64,000 nucleotides of DNA. Source: Chitinophagaceae bacterium (lineage in GTDB: Bacteria > Bacteroidota > Bacteroidia > Chitinophagales > Chitinophagaceae). The notes under the pieces are model-generated. The model had not been told where the DNA came from. It ran no database searches and saw only the letters and a list, made by a program, of their open reading frames with translations. The stretch lies in assembly GCA_024508725.1 (NCBI GenBank), contig JANINS010000002.1, positions 123,481 to 187,480 on the forward strand, written 5' to 3'. The position numbers and the translations under genes were made by a program. Shown piece by piece: positions 55,746-63,987 of this stretch (position 1 is the first letter of the stretch; each line of letters opens with the position of its first letter).

Positions 55746-55937
55746 TGAACTTTGATCGGCAGCTAAAACAGCACTCTTTTCATATTGTTTCAGGCAATTG
55801 AGGCAAAGACAATTCTCAAAACTATCTTTCAGGTGTTGAAGTGTTTGTTGTGTTAATTGTATCGTCTCACACCAGCAACCTGAAGTTTCATTGGTGCAGG
55901 TGAAAGATTGGCCACATTTGCTGCAATTCTTTTCCAT
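55737..55937 (-). CDS. Small Cys-rich (CWC-type) protein
   Basis: The protein has 66 residues. It begins MEKNCSKCGQSFTCTN, then CWCETIQLT, and later CLCLNCL, giving eight cysteines with the CxxC and CWC patterns of the short Cys_rich_CWC family. It is probably a metal-binding, zinc-ribbon-like protein. The end of the gene runs into a dispersed repeat, which supplies its last residues and stop. It overlaps the non-coding upstream part of the next gene on the other strand. Confidence 0.75.
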   Translation of the reverse strand: MEKNCSKCGQSFTCTNETSGCWCETIQLTQQTLQHLKDSFENCLCLNCLKQYEKSAVLAADQSSER

Positions 55938-56060
55938 ATCAATCCAGGCCGTAGAAATTTTGTTTGCTCAAAGGTAACAGATGCACTCATTTTTATCGTG
56001 CTGACTTTCCTCATCTCAACCCATTACTATTTGTCTTATTTTCATGCCGAGCAACCGACA

Positions 56061-57977
56061 ATGTTTAAAAGGATATTCCTGTTTGCACTTACACTTGGAA
56101 TGATGTTTTCATCCAAAGCCCAGATATGCACCGGCAGCCTGGGTGATCCGATCGTTAACATCACTTTTGGCAGTGGATCAAATCCAGGTCCGGCATTGCC
56201 TGCATCTTCGGTGGTCGGTTATCAATATGTGAATAATGATTGTCCGCAAGATGGTCAATATACCATCAGAAATGCAAGCATTAATTGTCATAGCAATACA
56301 TGGCATACGATCACAGATCATACCGGTGATCCGAATGGATATTTCATGTTGGTGAATGCATCTATGTTTCCGAATCCTTTTTATGTAGAAACCATTCGTG
56401 GGCTTTGCGGTAATACTACTTATGAATTTTCAGCATGGGTGATCAATATGCTAAGGCCTTCAGCTTGTGGTGGAAACGGTATTCAACCTGATCTTACTTT
56501 CAGAATTGAAAAAACAGATGGAACAATTCTGCAATCATTCAACACCAATAAAATTGCATCAGCGGCAACGCCACAATGGAAACAGGTAGGATTTTATTTT
56601 ACAACAGCAGCGTCTACATCCGATGTGGTTATTCGAATCATTAATAACTCTAATGGAGGCTGTGGTAATGATCTTGCTTTAGATGATATCACTTTTCGTC
56701 CTTGTGGACCACAGATCACCAGTGCTATTGTTGGTGCTGCAACCAATGCTGTAAGTTTTTGCGAAGGAACATCGAACAACTATACTTTTTCAGCAAATAT
56801 TTCTTCCGGATTTAATAACCCGGAAGTGCAGTGGCAGGAGCGAATCAATAATGGTTCATGGACAGATATTCCCGGTGCAACTTCGCTTAGTTATCATAAA
56901 ACTTTTCCTGCTTCGGCAGCTTCAGGAAAATATTATTACCGGCTTGCTGCTGCCGAATCGGGTAATATGGGAACAACATTGTGCAGGATCAATTCACCTG
57001 TGTTAGAAGCAAGTATCACCTCCAATCCACCTGCTGCAGCATCAGCCAATTCACCGGTGTGTGAAGATGAAACGATCAGTCTTTCTGCTACCGGTTCTGT
57101 AGTAAACTGGACTGGTCCGAATGGTTATGTTGCTACAGGTAATCAGCAGGATATCAATAATGCATTGTCCATTCATTCAGGAAAATATTATGTGAATGTC
57201 CTTAACGGAATTTGTTCAACTAAAGATTCGGTTGTTGTGAAAGTGAATCCCAATCCAACGATCGGTATCGATAAGCCTTTCATAGATCTTTGTAAAGGCG
57301 ATTCTGTTTTGGTGAATCTTTCCGGTGCTGCTGCATATACATGGCAACCAACGGATGGAGTTTTTGTTTCAGGATCATCAGCATGGTTGAAACCACTTGA
57401 CTCAACTTTATACACCGTTACCGGAACAAGCCTTGGCTGTTCAGATGCAATTTCTGTTGTTGTGAATGTTTCTAAACAACCAGAAGCAAATGCAGGACCT
57501 GACCGAACTATTATGGAAGGAAGTTCCATTCAATTACAAGGTGCTGTAAAAGGAGATAGTATCCAGTTCTATTGGACACCCGATTATCAAATCACAGGCT
57601 TGCAATCGTTGCAGCCTTATGTGAATCCATTTCGTGATACTTCATACACTTTAACTGCACAATCGCTTATCGGATGTGGAACTGCACAGGATATTATTAG
57701 GGTACATGTTTTAAAAAAGCTGGGTGTACCGAATGCATTTTCTCCTAACGGTGATGGCATCAATGATACATGGGTGATAGACGGAATTGAAAGTTATAAT
57801 AATGCTGAAGTGCAGGTATTTGACAGGTTTGGAAGACAGGTTTTAAAAACAACAAGATTTCATAGCTGGAATGGAACTATGAATGGTAAAAAACTTCCTA
57901 TGGGAACGTATTATTATCTGATTGATGTAAAGCAGGGTTTACCAGTACTCACCGGTTGGCTGCAACTCTTGTATTGA
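56061..57977 (+). CDS. Secreted protein with T9SS type-B C-terminus
   Basis: About 638 residues from ATG 56061 (MFKRIFLFALTLGMMFSSKAQ, signal peptide); earlier codons are open but include no plausible start. The N-terminal domain starts ICTGSLGDPIVNITFGSG and is a jelly-roll-like carbohydrate-binding or lectin-type module of about 200 residues (DLALDDITFRPCGPQ at its end). Ig-like modules follow (TYSFxxANISS type), and the last 90 residues (VPNAFSPNGDGINDT, VQVFDRFGRQV, HSWNGTMNGKKLPMGTYYY) are a type-B sorting domain. T9SS export to the surface is expected. It is monocistronic. Confidence 0.9.
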   Translation: MFKRIFLFALTLGMMFSSKAQICTGSLGDPIVNITFGSGSNPGPALPASSVVGYQYVNNDCPQDGQYTIRNASINCHSNTWHTITDHTGDPNGYFMLVNASMFPNPFYVETIRGLCGNTTYEFSAWVINMLRPSACGGNGIQPDLTFRIEKTDGTILQSFNTNKIASAATPQWKQVGFYFTTAASTSDVVIRIINNSNGGCGNDLALDDITFRPCGPQITSAIVGAATNAVSFCEGTSNNYTFSANISSGFNNPEVQWQERINNGSWTDIPGATSLSYHKTFPASAASGKYYYRLAAAESGNMGTTLCRINSPVLEASITSNPPAAASANSPVCEDETISLSATGSVVNWTGPNGYVATGNQQDINNALSIHSGKYYVNVLNGICSTKDSVVVKVNPNPTIGIDKPFIDLCKGDSVLVNLSGAAAYTWQPTDGVFVSGSSAWLKPLDSTLYTVTGTSLGCSDAISVVVNVSKQPEANAGPDRTIMEGSSIQLQGAVKGDSIQFYWTPDYQITGLQSLQPYVNPFRDTSYTLTAQSLIGCGTAQDIIRVHVLKKLGVPNAFSPNGDGINDTWVIDGIESYNNAEVQVFDRFGRQVLKTTRFHSWNGTMNGKKLPMGTYYYLIDVKQGLPVLTGWLQLLY

Positions 57978-57995
57978 TCTGCTGAACTCAGTTAT

Positions 57996-58024
57996 GAAAG
58001 TACAAGAGTGCGACGCAACGGAAG
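57996..58024 (+). repeat. Dispersed intergenic repeat, copy B
   Basis: GAAAGTACAAGAGTGCGACG followed by CAACGGAAG is the cleanest copy. It is flanked by TTATGAAA and TTTCATAG, so the whole element is partly palindromic. Confidence 0.75.
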
Positions 58025-58056
58025 TTTCATAGTGATCTGGCAGCTGGTAACATAAT

Positions 58057-58995
58057 TTACACAGGAGCAACTTCCACTTCTTCCTGCGATACAAAAACTT
58101 CTTCTTCACCAGATTCTACAGCCCTCATTTGTTCACTGGTTAACCGGCTTCCATCATGACTCCAACCGGGAGGTCCGAATAAATAATTCCAGCGATCTTT
58201 TAAACTGATGTCTTTCTGAAAAACATCTTTGAAAATGGCGATCCACTCGTGAAAAACAATTGTACCTGCATTTGGATTCTCGAGGTTCTTGGTTAAACCG
58301 TATTTAATTGGTTGATATTTTTCGGCCGGTAATTCAGGTTGAAAAGTGCCAAACATCTTATCCCAGATCACCAGGAACATTCCCATATTCTTATCGAGAT
58401 ATTTTGCATTGGAAGCATGGTGAACACGATGGTGAGAAGGCGTGATAAGGATATATTCGAGCCAGCCCATTTTGTTGATCAGTTCTGTATGAACAAGAAT
58501 ACCCCAGATCTGTGTTGCAGAATACATGAACAAAATGTCCATTGGTTTAAAACCAACATAAGCCAACGGAATAAAATAGATGAAACGATACAGTGGCTGA
58601 AAAACTGACGAACGGAATCCAACCGTAAAATTCATTTTCTCGGAGCTATGGTGGGTAACATGAACAGCCCAGAAAAGCCTGATCTCATGGTCGAAACGAT
58701 GCAGCCAGTAAAAAAGAAAATCCTCTGCTAATAATAAGATCACCCAATAAACAATCGGATTGTTGAATTTATATACTGCATGAGTGAAGAAATATCCCAG
58801 AATGGAGAGATACACGATCCTGAAAAGAAGATCTGCACCCATGTTTAACAACATCAGGTAAACGTTGGTTGCCGTATCTTTAAAAGTGTAGGCTTTACGA
58901 TGCTGTAAATGAGAGAGAAGCAACTCTGCTCCAATAATGAACAGGTAAATTGGCGTGGAAATCAATATTAACCATTGCTCTCGTAAGGCTTCCAT
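58057..58995 (-). CDS. Fatty acid hydroxylase/sterol desaturase-family membrane protein
   Basis: About 312 residues from ATG 58995 (MEALREQWLILISTPIYLFII). The frame is open 35 codons further but would overlap the divergent gene at 59047. Several membrane segments surround the di-iron histidine clusters HRFDH, HVTHHSS and HRVHHA, the three-box pattern of the superfamily. These enzymes hydroxylate or desaturate lipids with O2; in Bacteroidota some act on sphingolipid or sterol-like lipids. The specific lipid is not known. The C-terminus has an unusual run of Glu and Val (SGEEEVFVSQEEVEVAPV). Confidence 0.9.
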   Translation of the reverse strand: MEALREQWLILISTPIYLFIIGAELLLSHLQHRKAYTFKDTATNVYLMLLNMGADLLFRIVYLSILGYFFTHAVYKFNNPIVYWVILLLAEDFLFYWLHRFDHEIRLFWAVHVTHHSSEKMNFTVGFRSSVFQPLYRFIYFIPLAYVGFKPMDILFMYSATQIWGILVHTELINKMGWLEYILITPSHHRVHHASNAKYLDKNMGMFLVIWDKMFGTFQPELPAEKYQPIKYGLTKNLENPNAGTIVFHEWIAIFKDVFQKDISLKDRWNYLFGPPGWSHDGSRLTSEQMRAVESGEEEVFVSQEEVEVAPV

Positions 58996-59004
58996 GTAAC
59001 GGGG

Positions 59005-59012
59005 TATCTTTG
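59005..59012 (+). promoter_or_regulatory. Possible -7 element upstream of the cysteine-cluster gene
   Basis: TATCTTTG matches TAnnTTTG exactly, 34 bases before the ATG at 59047. The nearest TTG upstream (58975) is spaced too far for a good -33. Confidence 0.35.
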
Positions 59013-59046
59013 CTCCGCAAAATACATTAAATCCCCAACTTGCCTC

Positions 59047-59520
59047 ATGCAGAACGATTGGCAGAAAAAAGCCAAGGATAACCAGAAGCAATACAAGCAA
59101 TTGCTGCAGAAAGCACCTAAAAACCAGGTGCTGAAGTTATTACCGGCATTGCATGATGAGGCTTTTGCGAAGTTGGACTGTCTTAGTTGTGCTGCCTGTT
59201 GCAAAAACTATTCTCCCAGGTTCAAAACCACTGATATCAAACGGATCAGTAAACATTTACGACTTAAAGAATCAGTTTTCATCGATACCTATTTGAACTT
59301 AGATACAGATGGAGATTATGTAGTTAAAAGTTCCCCATGTCCTTTTTTAGGAGCTGATAATTTCTGCAGTATATATGAAGTTCGTCCGGGTGATTGTAGT
59401 CGATTTCCTTACACCGATGAAGACGTCTTGATCAAGCGGCAAAATATCACGCTAAAAAATTCTACTTTTTGTCCGGCTGTATTTACTGTGCTCGAGAGAT
59501 TAAAGGAACGTTTTGTTTAG
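59047..59520 (+). CDS. YkgJ-type cysteine-cluster protein
   Basis: The protein has 157 residues. A basic, helical N-terminus of 40 residues is followed by the cysteine cluster: CLSCAACCKNY near 45-54, then CPFLGADNFCSIYEVRPGDCSRFP with further cysteines and a last CPAVF. This is the predicted zinc- or iron-chelating YkgJ/CxxCxxCC family. Many members have roles that are not known; some help assemble other enzymes. It lies divergent to the fatty acid hydroxylase gene and may or may not be co-regulated. Confidence 0.88.
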   Translation: MQNDWQKKAKDNQKQYKQLLQKAPKNQVLKLLPALHDEAFAKLDCLSCAACCKNYSPRFKTTDIKRISKHLRLKESVFIDTYLNLDTDGDYVVKSSPCPFLGADNFCSIYEVRPGDCSRFPYTDEDVLIKRQNITLKNSTFCPAVFTVLERLKERFV

Positions 59521-59539
59521 TCGGCAGTTGGTTCTCGGG

Positions 59540-59570
59540 CATCGTCCCTTGCGTCGCACACTTGTACTGC
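59540..59570 (-). repeat. Dispersed intergenic repeat, copy D
   Basis: Reversed, it reads GCAGTACAAGTGTGCGACGC followed by AAGGGACGATG. Confidence 0.7.
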
Positions 59571-59583
59571 AACAATGATAGCA

Positions 59584-59895
59584 TCAATTGGCTCTTCCTG
59601 CTATGGGCATGTTCGACCTAAAGGTTGAATCGGGTTTGAGGCATGGCATCTTATCTACTGGCAATACATAAATGTTCTGTCCTTGCCCATTGTTTCCTGC
59701 GAGTTGTGCTTTTCCTAAATCAACAGTCATCGCATTAGGCATTACCAATTTGTACTTAGGTAATACGATCGTATCGATTGGTAGTTGTTTTTTCTGGAGC
59801 TTGTATGGTCGTCCCAGTTTTTGCAGGTCTGGTTGTTCCTGTGCTACACAATTGAAAGCAATAAAAGATGAAGCAATGATCAGCAGTGTTTTCAT
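59584..59895 (-). CDS. Small exported hypothetical protein
   Basis: The protein has 103 residues with a signal peptide (MKTLLIIASSFIAFNCVAQ). The mature part is short, proline- and lysine-rich (KLGRPYKLQKKQLPIDTIVLPKYKLVMP). It may be unfolded or bind a partner. One cysteine lies in the mature part (DKMPCLKP). It is convergent with the cysteine-cluster gene and divergent from the GT-C-like gene. No family recognised; it could be a small envelope protein. Confidence 0.65.
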   Translation of the reverse strand: MKTLLIIASSFIAFNCVAQEQPDLQKLGRPYKLQKKQLPIDTIVLPKYKLVMPNAMTVDLGKAQLAGNNGQGQNIYVLPVDKMPCLKPDSTFRSNMPIAGRAN

Positions 59896-59951
59896 AACTC
59901 TAATTTAAGTAATCAGGTTCAGTTTTACTACATTAGAGTTAATAACTGTCA

Positions 59952-61094
59952 ATGAGATCGACCAGATTTCCATACTTTCTTTACGTTGTTTTATTAGTGT
60001 TGATCAGCTTTAAGTTGTTTCAAGCACCAGCATATAATTGGGACATGCTTCCGTATATGGCTATAGTGTTGAATTACGAAGGAGCGAATACAGAAAGTAC
60101 ACATCAACAGGTATACGAACTGGCTCAAAAGGAAGTTCCGGCAGAAAAGTATAAGTGGCTTGTTGATACTTCGAATCTTCATCGTAAAAGCGCATTACAC
60201 GATACCCGATTTTTCTCATCGCTTTACCCGATGTATGTAGTAAAACCATTCTACACTAGAACATGCTGGCTTCTTTACAAGATGGGTGTTTCATTACCTA
60301 CAACAACCTATCTTATTTCGATTGTCTCATATGTATTGACAGGTATCGTGTTATTGTATTGGATCAGCTGTTATTTCAAACCTGTTGTTTCTGCTATATT
60401 TAGTTGTATCGTTATGATCATGCCTTTCATGATGGAATCGGCATGTTTGTCAACACCCGACATGTTTTCAGCTTTGCTGGTGTTTGCAGCAATATTTTTC
60501 CTGGTTGAGCGAAAACAATTTGGAACTGCAGGGTGCATTTTTATCGTATCCATTTTTGCACGGATCGATAATGTTATTCCCGCCTTTATCTTTCTTTCCG
60601 GTTACAAAGTCTCTTTAAAACAGGATTTATCCTGGAAGAAATATTTTCTGATACTAAGTGGAATAATTGCAGCATTCTTCTATATAAGCAGCCGGGCGAG
60701 TGTATATGGATTTAGTTGGATGTATGCCGATAGCTACATCAGCAGTATGAGATCTGCCGATACTATCACTCAAATAAATATTACTGATGCAAGGTTTCTC
60801 CTCTCACAAGTTTCATCAGGAATAAGACATTCCAGCCTGGCTATTTTTATTATTGTGGGACTATTCTTACTTGTATTTCTGAAAAGATATCAGCCACCAA
60901 ACTGGCTGATCATTGCTATAGGCATTTGCGTTTTGACGAGATTTTTGCTACAACCCGTTATCGCAGATCGATTCTTTATTCCTTATTACCTGCTAATCAT
61001 TGTTATACTGCTAATGAAAGTGTCAGCAATGATTCACTCTAAAAGAACTGTTAACGCTGATACCCGTCTTCAAACTCAAAGCGATAAAGACTAA
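59952..61094 (+). CDS. GT-C-like polytopic membrane protein
   Basis: The protein has 380 residues with about ten predicted membrane segments. The first is followed by NWDMLPYMAIVLNYEG, where Asp31 lies in the periplasmic loop position typical of GT-C glycosyltransferases, and a helical loop (STHQQVYELAQKE). The hydrophobic pattern resembles the ArnT/PMT-like class, which transfers sugars from lipid carriers. No full catalytic motif is certain, and a transporter or unknown role cannot be excluded. The tail after the last membrane segment is basic. The mtaB gene starts 22 bases after its stop. Confidence 0.7.
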   Translation: MRSTRFPYFLYVVLLVLISFKLFQAPAYNWDMLPYMAIVLNYEGANTESTHQQVYELAQKEVPAEKYKWLVDTSNLHRKSALHDTRFFSSLYPMYVVKPFYTRTCWLLYKMGVSLPTTTYLISIVSYVLTGIVLLYWISCYFKPVVSAIFSCIVMIMPFMMESACLSTPDMFSALLVFAAIFFLVERKQFGTAGCIFIVSIFARIDNVIPAFIFLSGYKVSLKQDLSWKKYFLILSGIIAAFFYISSRASVYGFSWMYADSYISSMRSADTITQINITDARFLLSQVSSGIRHSSLAIFIIVGLFLLVFLKRYQPPNWLIIAIGICVLTRFLLQPVIADRFFIPYYLLIIVILLMKVSAMIHSKRTVNADTRLQTQSDKD

Positions 61095-61102
61095 ACTCTC
61101 TT

Positions 61103-61110
61103 TATCTTTG
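61103..61110 (+). promoter_or_regulatory. -7 promoter element before mtaB
   Basis: TATCTTTG is an exact TAnnTTTG match ending 6 bases before the ATG, so a transcript from it would have almost no leader. Confidence 0.5.
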
Positions 61111-61116
61111 CCGCCC

Positions 61117-62391
61117 ATGCAAAAAAAGCGGTCAGTAGCATTTCATACACTCGGTTGTAAGCTCAATTTCTCTGAGACTTCCACCATCAGCAGGATGATG
61201 GAGAACGAAGGCTTTGAGAAGAAAGAGTTTGACGATACTGCAGATGTGTATGTGATTAATACGTGTTCAGTTACTGATAATGCTGATAAAGAATGCCGGC
61301 AGATCGTTCGCAGAATACAAAGAAGAGCACCTGAAAGCCTGGTGGTGATCACCGGTTGCTATGCACAATTGAAACCAAAAGAAATATCCGAGATACCGGG
61401 AGTTGATCTTGTTTTGGGTGCAAAAGAAAAATTCAATCTAGCGGAGCACCTGCTTGAATTAAGCAAAGGTGACTCTACCAAAATATCCAGTTGCGATATT
61501 GAAGATGTGTCTGGTTTCAATGCATCGTATTCATTGAATGACAGAACAAGAACTTTCCTGAAAGTACAGGATGGTTGTGATTATACCTGTTCTTTCTGCA
61601 CCATTCCACAAGCTCGTGGCAAAAGCAGGAGCGATAGTATTGAGAATGTAATAAAGCATGCTCATGATCTTGCTGCAAAAGGAGTGAAGGAGGTTGTGCT
61701 TACCGGTGTAAACCTTGGTGATTTTGGTAAAGGTCCTGATGGAAATAAAAAGAACGAAGAAGGCTTTTTCGATCTCATCAAACAACTGGACGAAGTTGAA
61801 GGGATAGAGCGTTACCGTATCTCATCTATCGAACCCAACCTGTTAAGCAACCAGATCATAGAGTTTGTTGCTAAGAGCAAACGTTTTATGCCGCATTTTC
61901 ATATTCCATTACAAAGTGGAAGCAACACCATTCTTGGTTTGATGCGACGTCGATATAAAAGAGAATTGTATGCAGAGAAAGTAGCACTCATCAAACAACT
62001 GATGCCGCATTGTTCTACTGGCGTAGATGTGATCGTTGGATTTCCAGGCGAAACAGAAGTTGAGTTTAAAGAGACCTTCAATTTTCTTCATGATCTTGAT
62101 ATTTCTTACCTCCATGTATTCACTTATTCTGAGCGAGATAATACACATGCTTTAACCATCAAGCCTGTCGTTCCTGTAAATGTTCGTCATGAACGCAACA
62201 AAGTTTTGCGAAACCTCAGTTATATGAAATCGCAGTATTTTATGGAGCAGCATAAAGGGCAAAATAGAAAAGTGTTGTTCGAGGGCAACAATAAGAATAT
62301 GATGATGGAAGGCTACACCGACAACTACATTCGTATCGTAACTCCTTATAATCCAGCCTTCGTGAACAATATTGTCAGCTGGACTGTCTAG
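61117..62391 (+). CDS. mtaB: tRNA t6A37 methylthiotransferase MtaB
   Basis: 424 residues from ATG 61117; a TTG three codons upstream is possible. It is a radical SAM enzyme with the three MTTase modules. The UPF0004 domain has cysteines at 14, 50 and 81 (HTLGCKLN, VINTCSVT, ITGCYAQ) that hold the auxiliary cluster. The radical SAM domain has CDYTCSFC (Cys154, 158, 161), and a TRAM-like domain ends the protein. It converts t6A at position 37 of ANN-reading tRNAs to ms2t6A, improving codon reading. The TRAM part ends shortly before the stop, as in other Bacteroidota. Confidence 0.93.
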   Translation: MQKKRSVAFHTLGCKLNFSETSTISRMMENEGFEKKEFDDTADVYVINTCSVTDNADKECRQIVRRIQRRAPESLVVITGCYAQLKPKEISEIPGVDLVLGAKEKFNLAEHLLELSKGDSTKISSCDIEDVSGFNASYSLNDRTRTFLKVQDGCDYTCSFCTIPQARGKSRSDSIENVIKHAHDLAAKGVKEVVLTGVNLGDFGKGPDGNKKNEEGFFDLIKQLDEVEGIERYRISSIEPNLLSNQIIEFVAKSKRFMPHFHIPLQSGSNTILGLMRRRYKRELYAEKVALIKQLMPHCSTGVDVIVGFPGETEVEFKETFNFLHDLDISYLHVFTYSERDNTHALTIKPVVPVNVRHERNKVLRNLSYMKSQYFMEQHKGQNRKVLFEGNNKNMMMEGYTDNYIRIVTPYNPAFVNNIVSWTV

Positions 62392-62441
62392 CGAATTCCC
62401 CACTTATCCTTTCGGCACGGCATTGGTTTTATTGATGTTAT

Positions 62442-62450
62442 AAGGGAGGA
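62442..62450 (+). promoter_or_regulatory. Strong Shine-Dalgarno-like site
   Basis: AAGGGAGGA lies 6 bases before the ATG at 62457. Such sites are rare in Bacteroidota, and none of the neighbouring genes shows one. Confidence 0.6.
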
Positions 62451-62456
62451 TATGTT

Positions 62457-62747
62457 ATGAAAAAGTTTCAGGTGGAGATATTGTTTCAGATAGATGATGA
62501 GTTCATGAGCCTTGTGCCTTTGCATAGAAATTATATCAACTATCTTATCAACAACGATGTGATCGATATGTATGCAGTAAGTATGGAGAGCCAGCGAATC
62601 TGGATCACAATTAATGCAGAAACGAAAACAGAAGCTGACCAATACTTGATGAAGTCGCCATTGTTTAAGTACTGGGATTATGAGATCGAAGAACTATTTG
62701 TGTATGACGGACAGTTATTCAGGTTTCCTTGTTTTCAGTTGAACTAA
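62457..62747 (+). CDS. Muconolactone-isomerase-like small protein
   Basis: The protein has 96 residues. It shows the ferredoxin-like alpha/beta fold of muconolactone delta-isomerase: FQVEILFQIDDEFMSLVPLHRNYINYLINNDVIDMYAVS, then ITINAETKTEADQYLMKSPLF and YEIEELFVYDG. In the degradation pathway the enzyme isomerises muconolactone. Here no other catabolic gene is near, so it may be a stand-alone family member, perhaps a binding protein, rather than part of that pathway. The gene is followed by a terminator. Confidence 0.8.
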   Translation: MKKFQVEILFQIDDEFMSLVPLHRNYINYLINNDVIDMYAVSMESQRIWITINAETKTEADQYLMKSPLFKYWDYEIEELFVYDGQLFRFPCFQLN

Positions 62748-62795
62748 GAGATAGTGTTTTATGATAAGTATTGATCTAAATATTCTACGAATGAA

Positions 62796-62837
62796 AAAGG
62801 TGTCATAGATCACTTGGGTTAGTGAGTTGACACCTTT
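62796..62837 (+). terminator. Intrinsic terminator
   Basis: AAAGGTGTCA at 62796-62805 pairs with TGACACCTTT at 62828-62837 around an inner TCACT/AGTGA stem, followed by T- and C-rich sequence. It ends the muconolactone-isomerase-like gene. Confidence 0.75.
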
Positions 62838-62892
62838 CTCTTCGCTTTCTTAGTTTCTTATTTCTTATTCTACGTTCCTTATTTCTTATTTT

Positions 62893-63987
62893 TTACACAG
62901 CTACTTCTACCACTTGCGTCTTAGGCAGGTTTGCATTTCTGATAGAAATATTCCGAACACTTACACTCGCAAATTCTCTGAATGCTTTCTTGGTGATATC
63001 ATCATTACCCACCATTGCCGGCACACCTTTGTCACCACCTTCACGAATAGATTGTACTATGGGTATCTGACCTAAAAATGCCAGATCGTATTCATCAGCC
63101 AAACGTTTTCCGCCTTCTTTTCCAAAAATGTAATATTTGTTGTGTGGAAGCTCTTCAGGCGTGAAGTAGGCCATATTTTCAACAATACCAATGATCGGAA
63201 CTTTGATCTGTGTTTGACCAAACATCGCAATGGCTTTTTTTGCATCAGCTAAAGCAACATCTTGTGGCGTAGTAACTACAATCACTCCTGTAACAGGAAC
63301 TGTTTGTAATAATGTTAAATGGATATCACCGGTTCCTGGTGGCATATCGATCACCAGGTAATCCAGCTCACCCCAATCAACTTCAGTTACAAATTGACGA
63401 ATTGCAGAACTTGCCATCGGTCCTCGCCACACCACTGCATTCTTTTCGTCAACCAGGTAACCGATACTCAGGGTTTTGATACCATATTGTTCAATCGGAA
63501 CGATCATCCCTTTACCATTGATGTCTTTCATCAACGGTCGTTCGCCACGTAAGTTGAACATGATGGGAACACTTGGTCCGTAAATATCAGCATCCATCAA
63601 ACCAACACTGGCACCGCCTTCTCTTAAGGCCAAAGCAAGGTTGGCAGCAACCGTACTTTTTCCAACGCCACCCTTTCCACTCACTACGGCAATAATATTC
63701 TTAACACCTTTCAATACCTGGTTCTGATCTACACGATTAGAAGTTGTGTTAGCAGTGAAGTTCACATGCACTTTAGCCTCTTTATTCACCAATAATTTGA
63801 TGGCATTTTCAGAAGCCGTTGCCATCATGTCTTTCATAGGGCATGCAGGTGTAGTAAGTACGATCGTGAAGAACACATCATTTCCACTGATCTTAATGTC
63901 TTTTACCATATTCAACGTCACCAGGTCTTTACCAAGATCAGGTTCCTGCACATTGCTTAACGCCTTCAAAATATCCTGTTCTGTCAT
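62893..63987 (-). CDS. Mrp/NBP35-type P-loop ATPase, iron-sulfur carrier
   Basis: 364 residues from the ATG at 63987; a GTG one codon earlier is possible. The N-terminal DUF59/MIP18-like domain (residues 1-76) has TPACPMKDM with the conserved cysteine at 49. The P-loop ATPase domain has the deviant Walker A GKGGVGKS at 104-111, VGLMDADIYGPSVPIM, and VIDMPPGTGD. The family carries and delivers Fe-S clusters in the cytoplasm. The C-terminal CxxC found in many bacterial Mrp proteins is absent: the segment reads ENMAYFTPEELPHNKYY. It is convergent with the small isomerase-like gene; its upstream region is cut by the window edge. Confidence 0.92.
   Translation of the reverse strand: MTEQDILKALSNVQEPDLGKDLVTLNMVKDIKISGNDVFFTIVLTTPACPMKDMMATASENAIKLLVNKEAKVHVNFTANTTSNRVDQNQVLKGVKNIIAVVSGKGGVGKSTVAANLALALREGGASVGLMDADIYGPSVPIMFNLRGERPLMKDINGKGMIVPIEQYGIKTLSIGYLVDEKNAVVWRGPMASSAIRQFVTEVDWGELDYLVIDMPPGTGDIHLTLLQTVPVTGVIVVTTPQDVALADAKKAIAMFGQTQIKVPIIGIVENMAYFTPEELPHNKYYIFGKEGGKRLADEYDLAFLGQIPIVQSIREGGDKGVPAMVGNDDITKKAFREFASVSVRNISIRNANLPKTQVVEVAV

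Noticed and set aside
58996-59100. N-terminal extension of the fatty acid hydroxylase
   Set aside because: It would overlap the start of the divergent cysteine-cluster gene.
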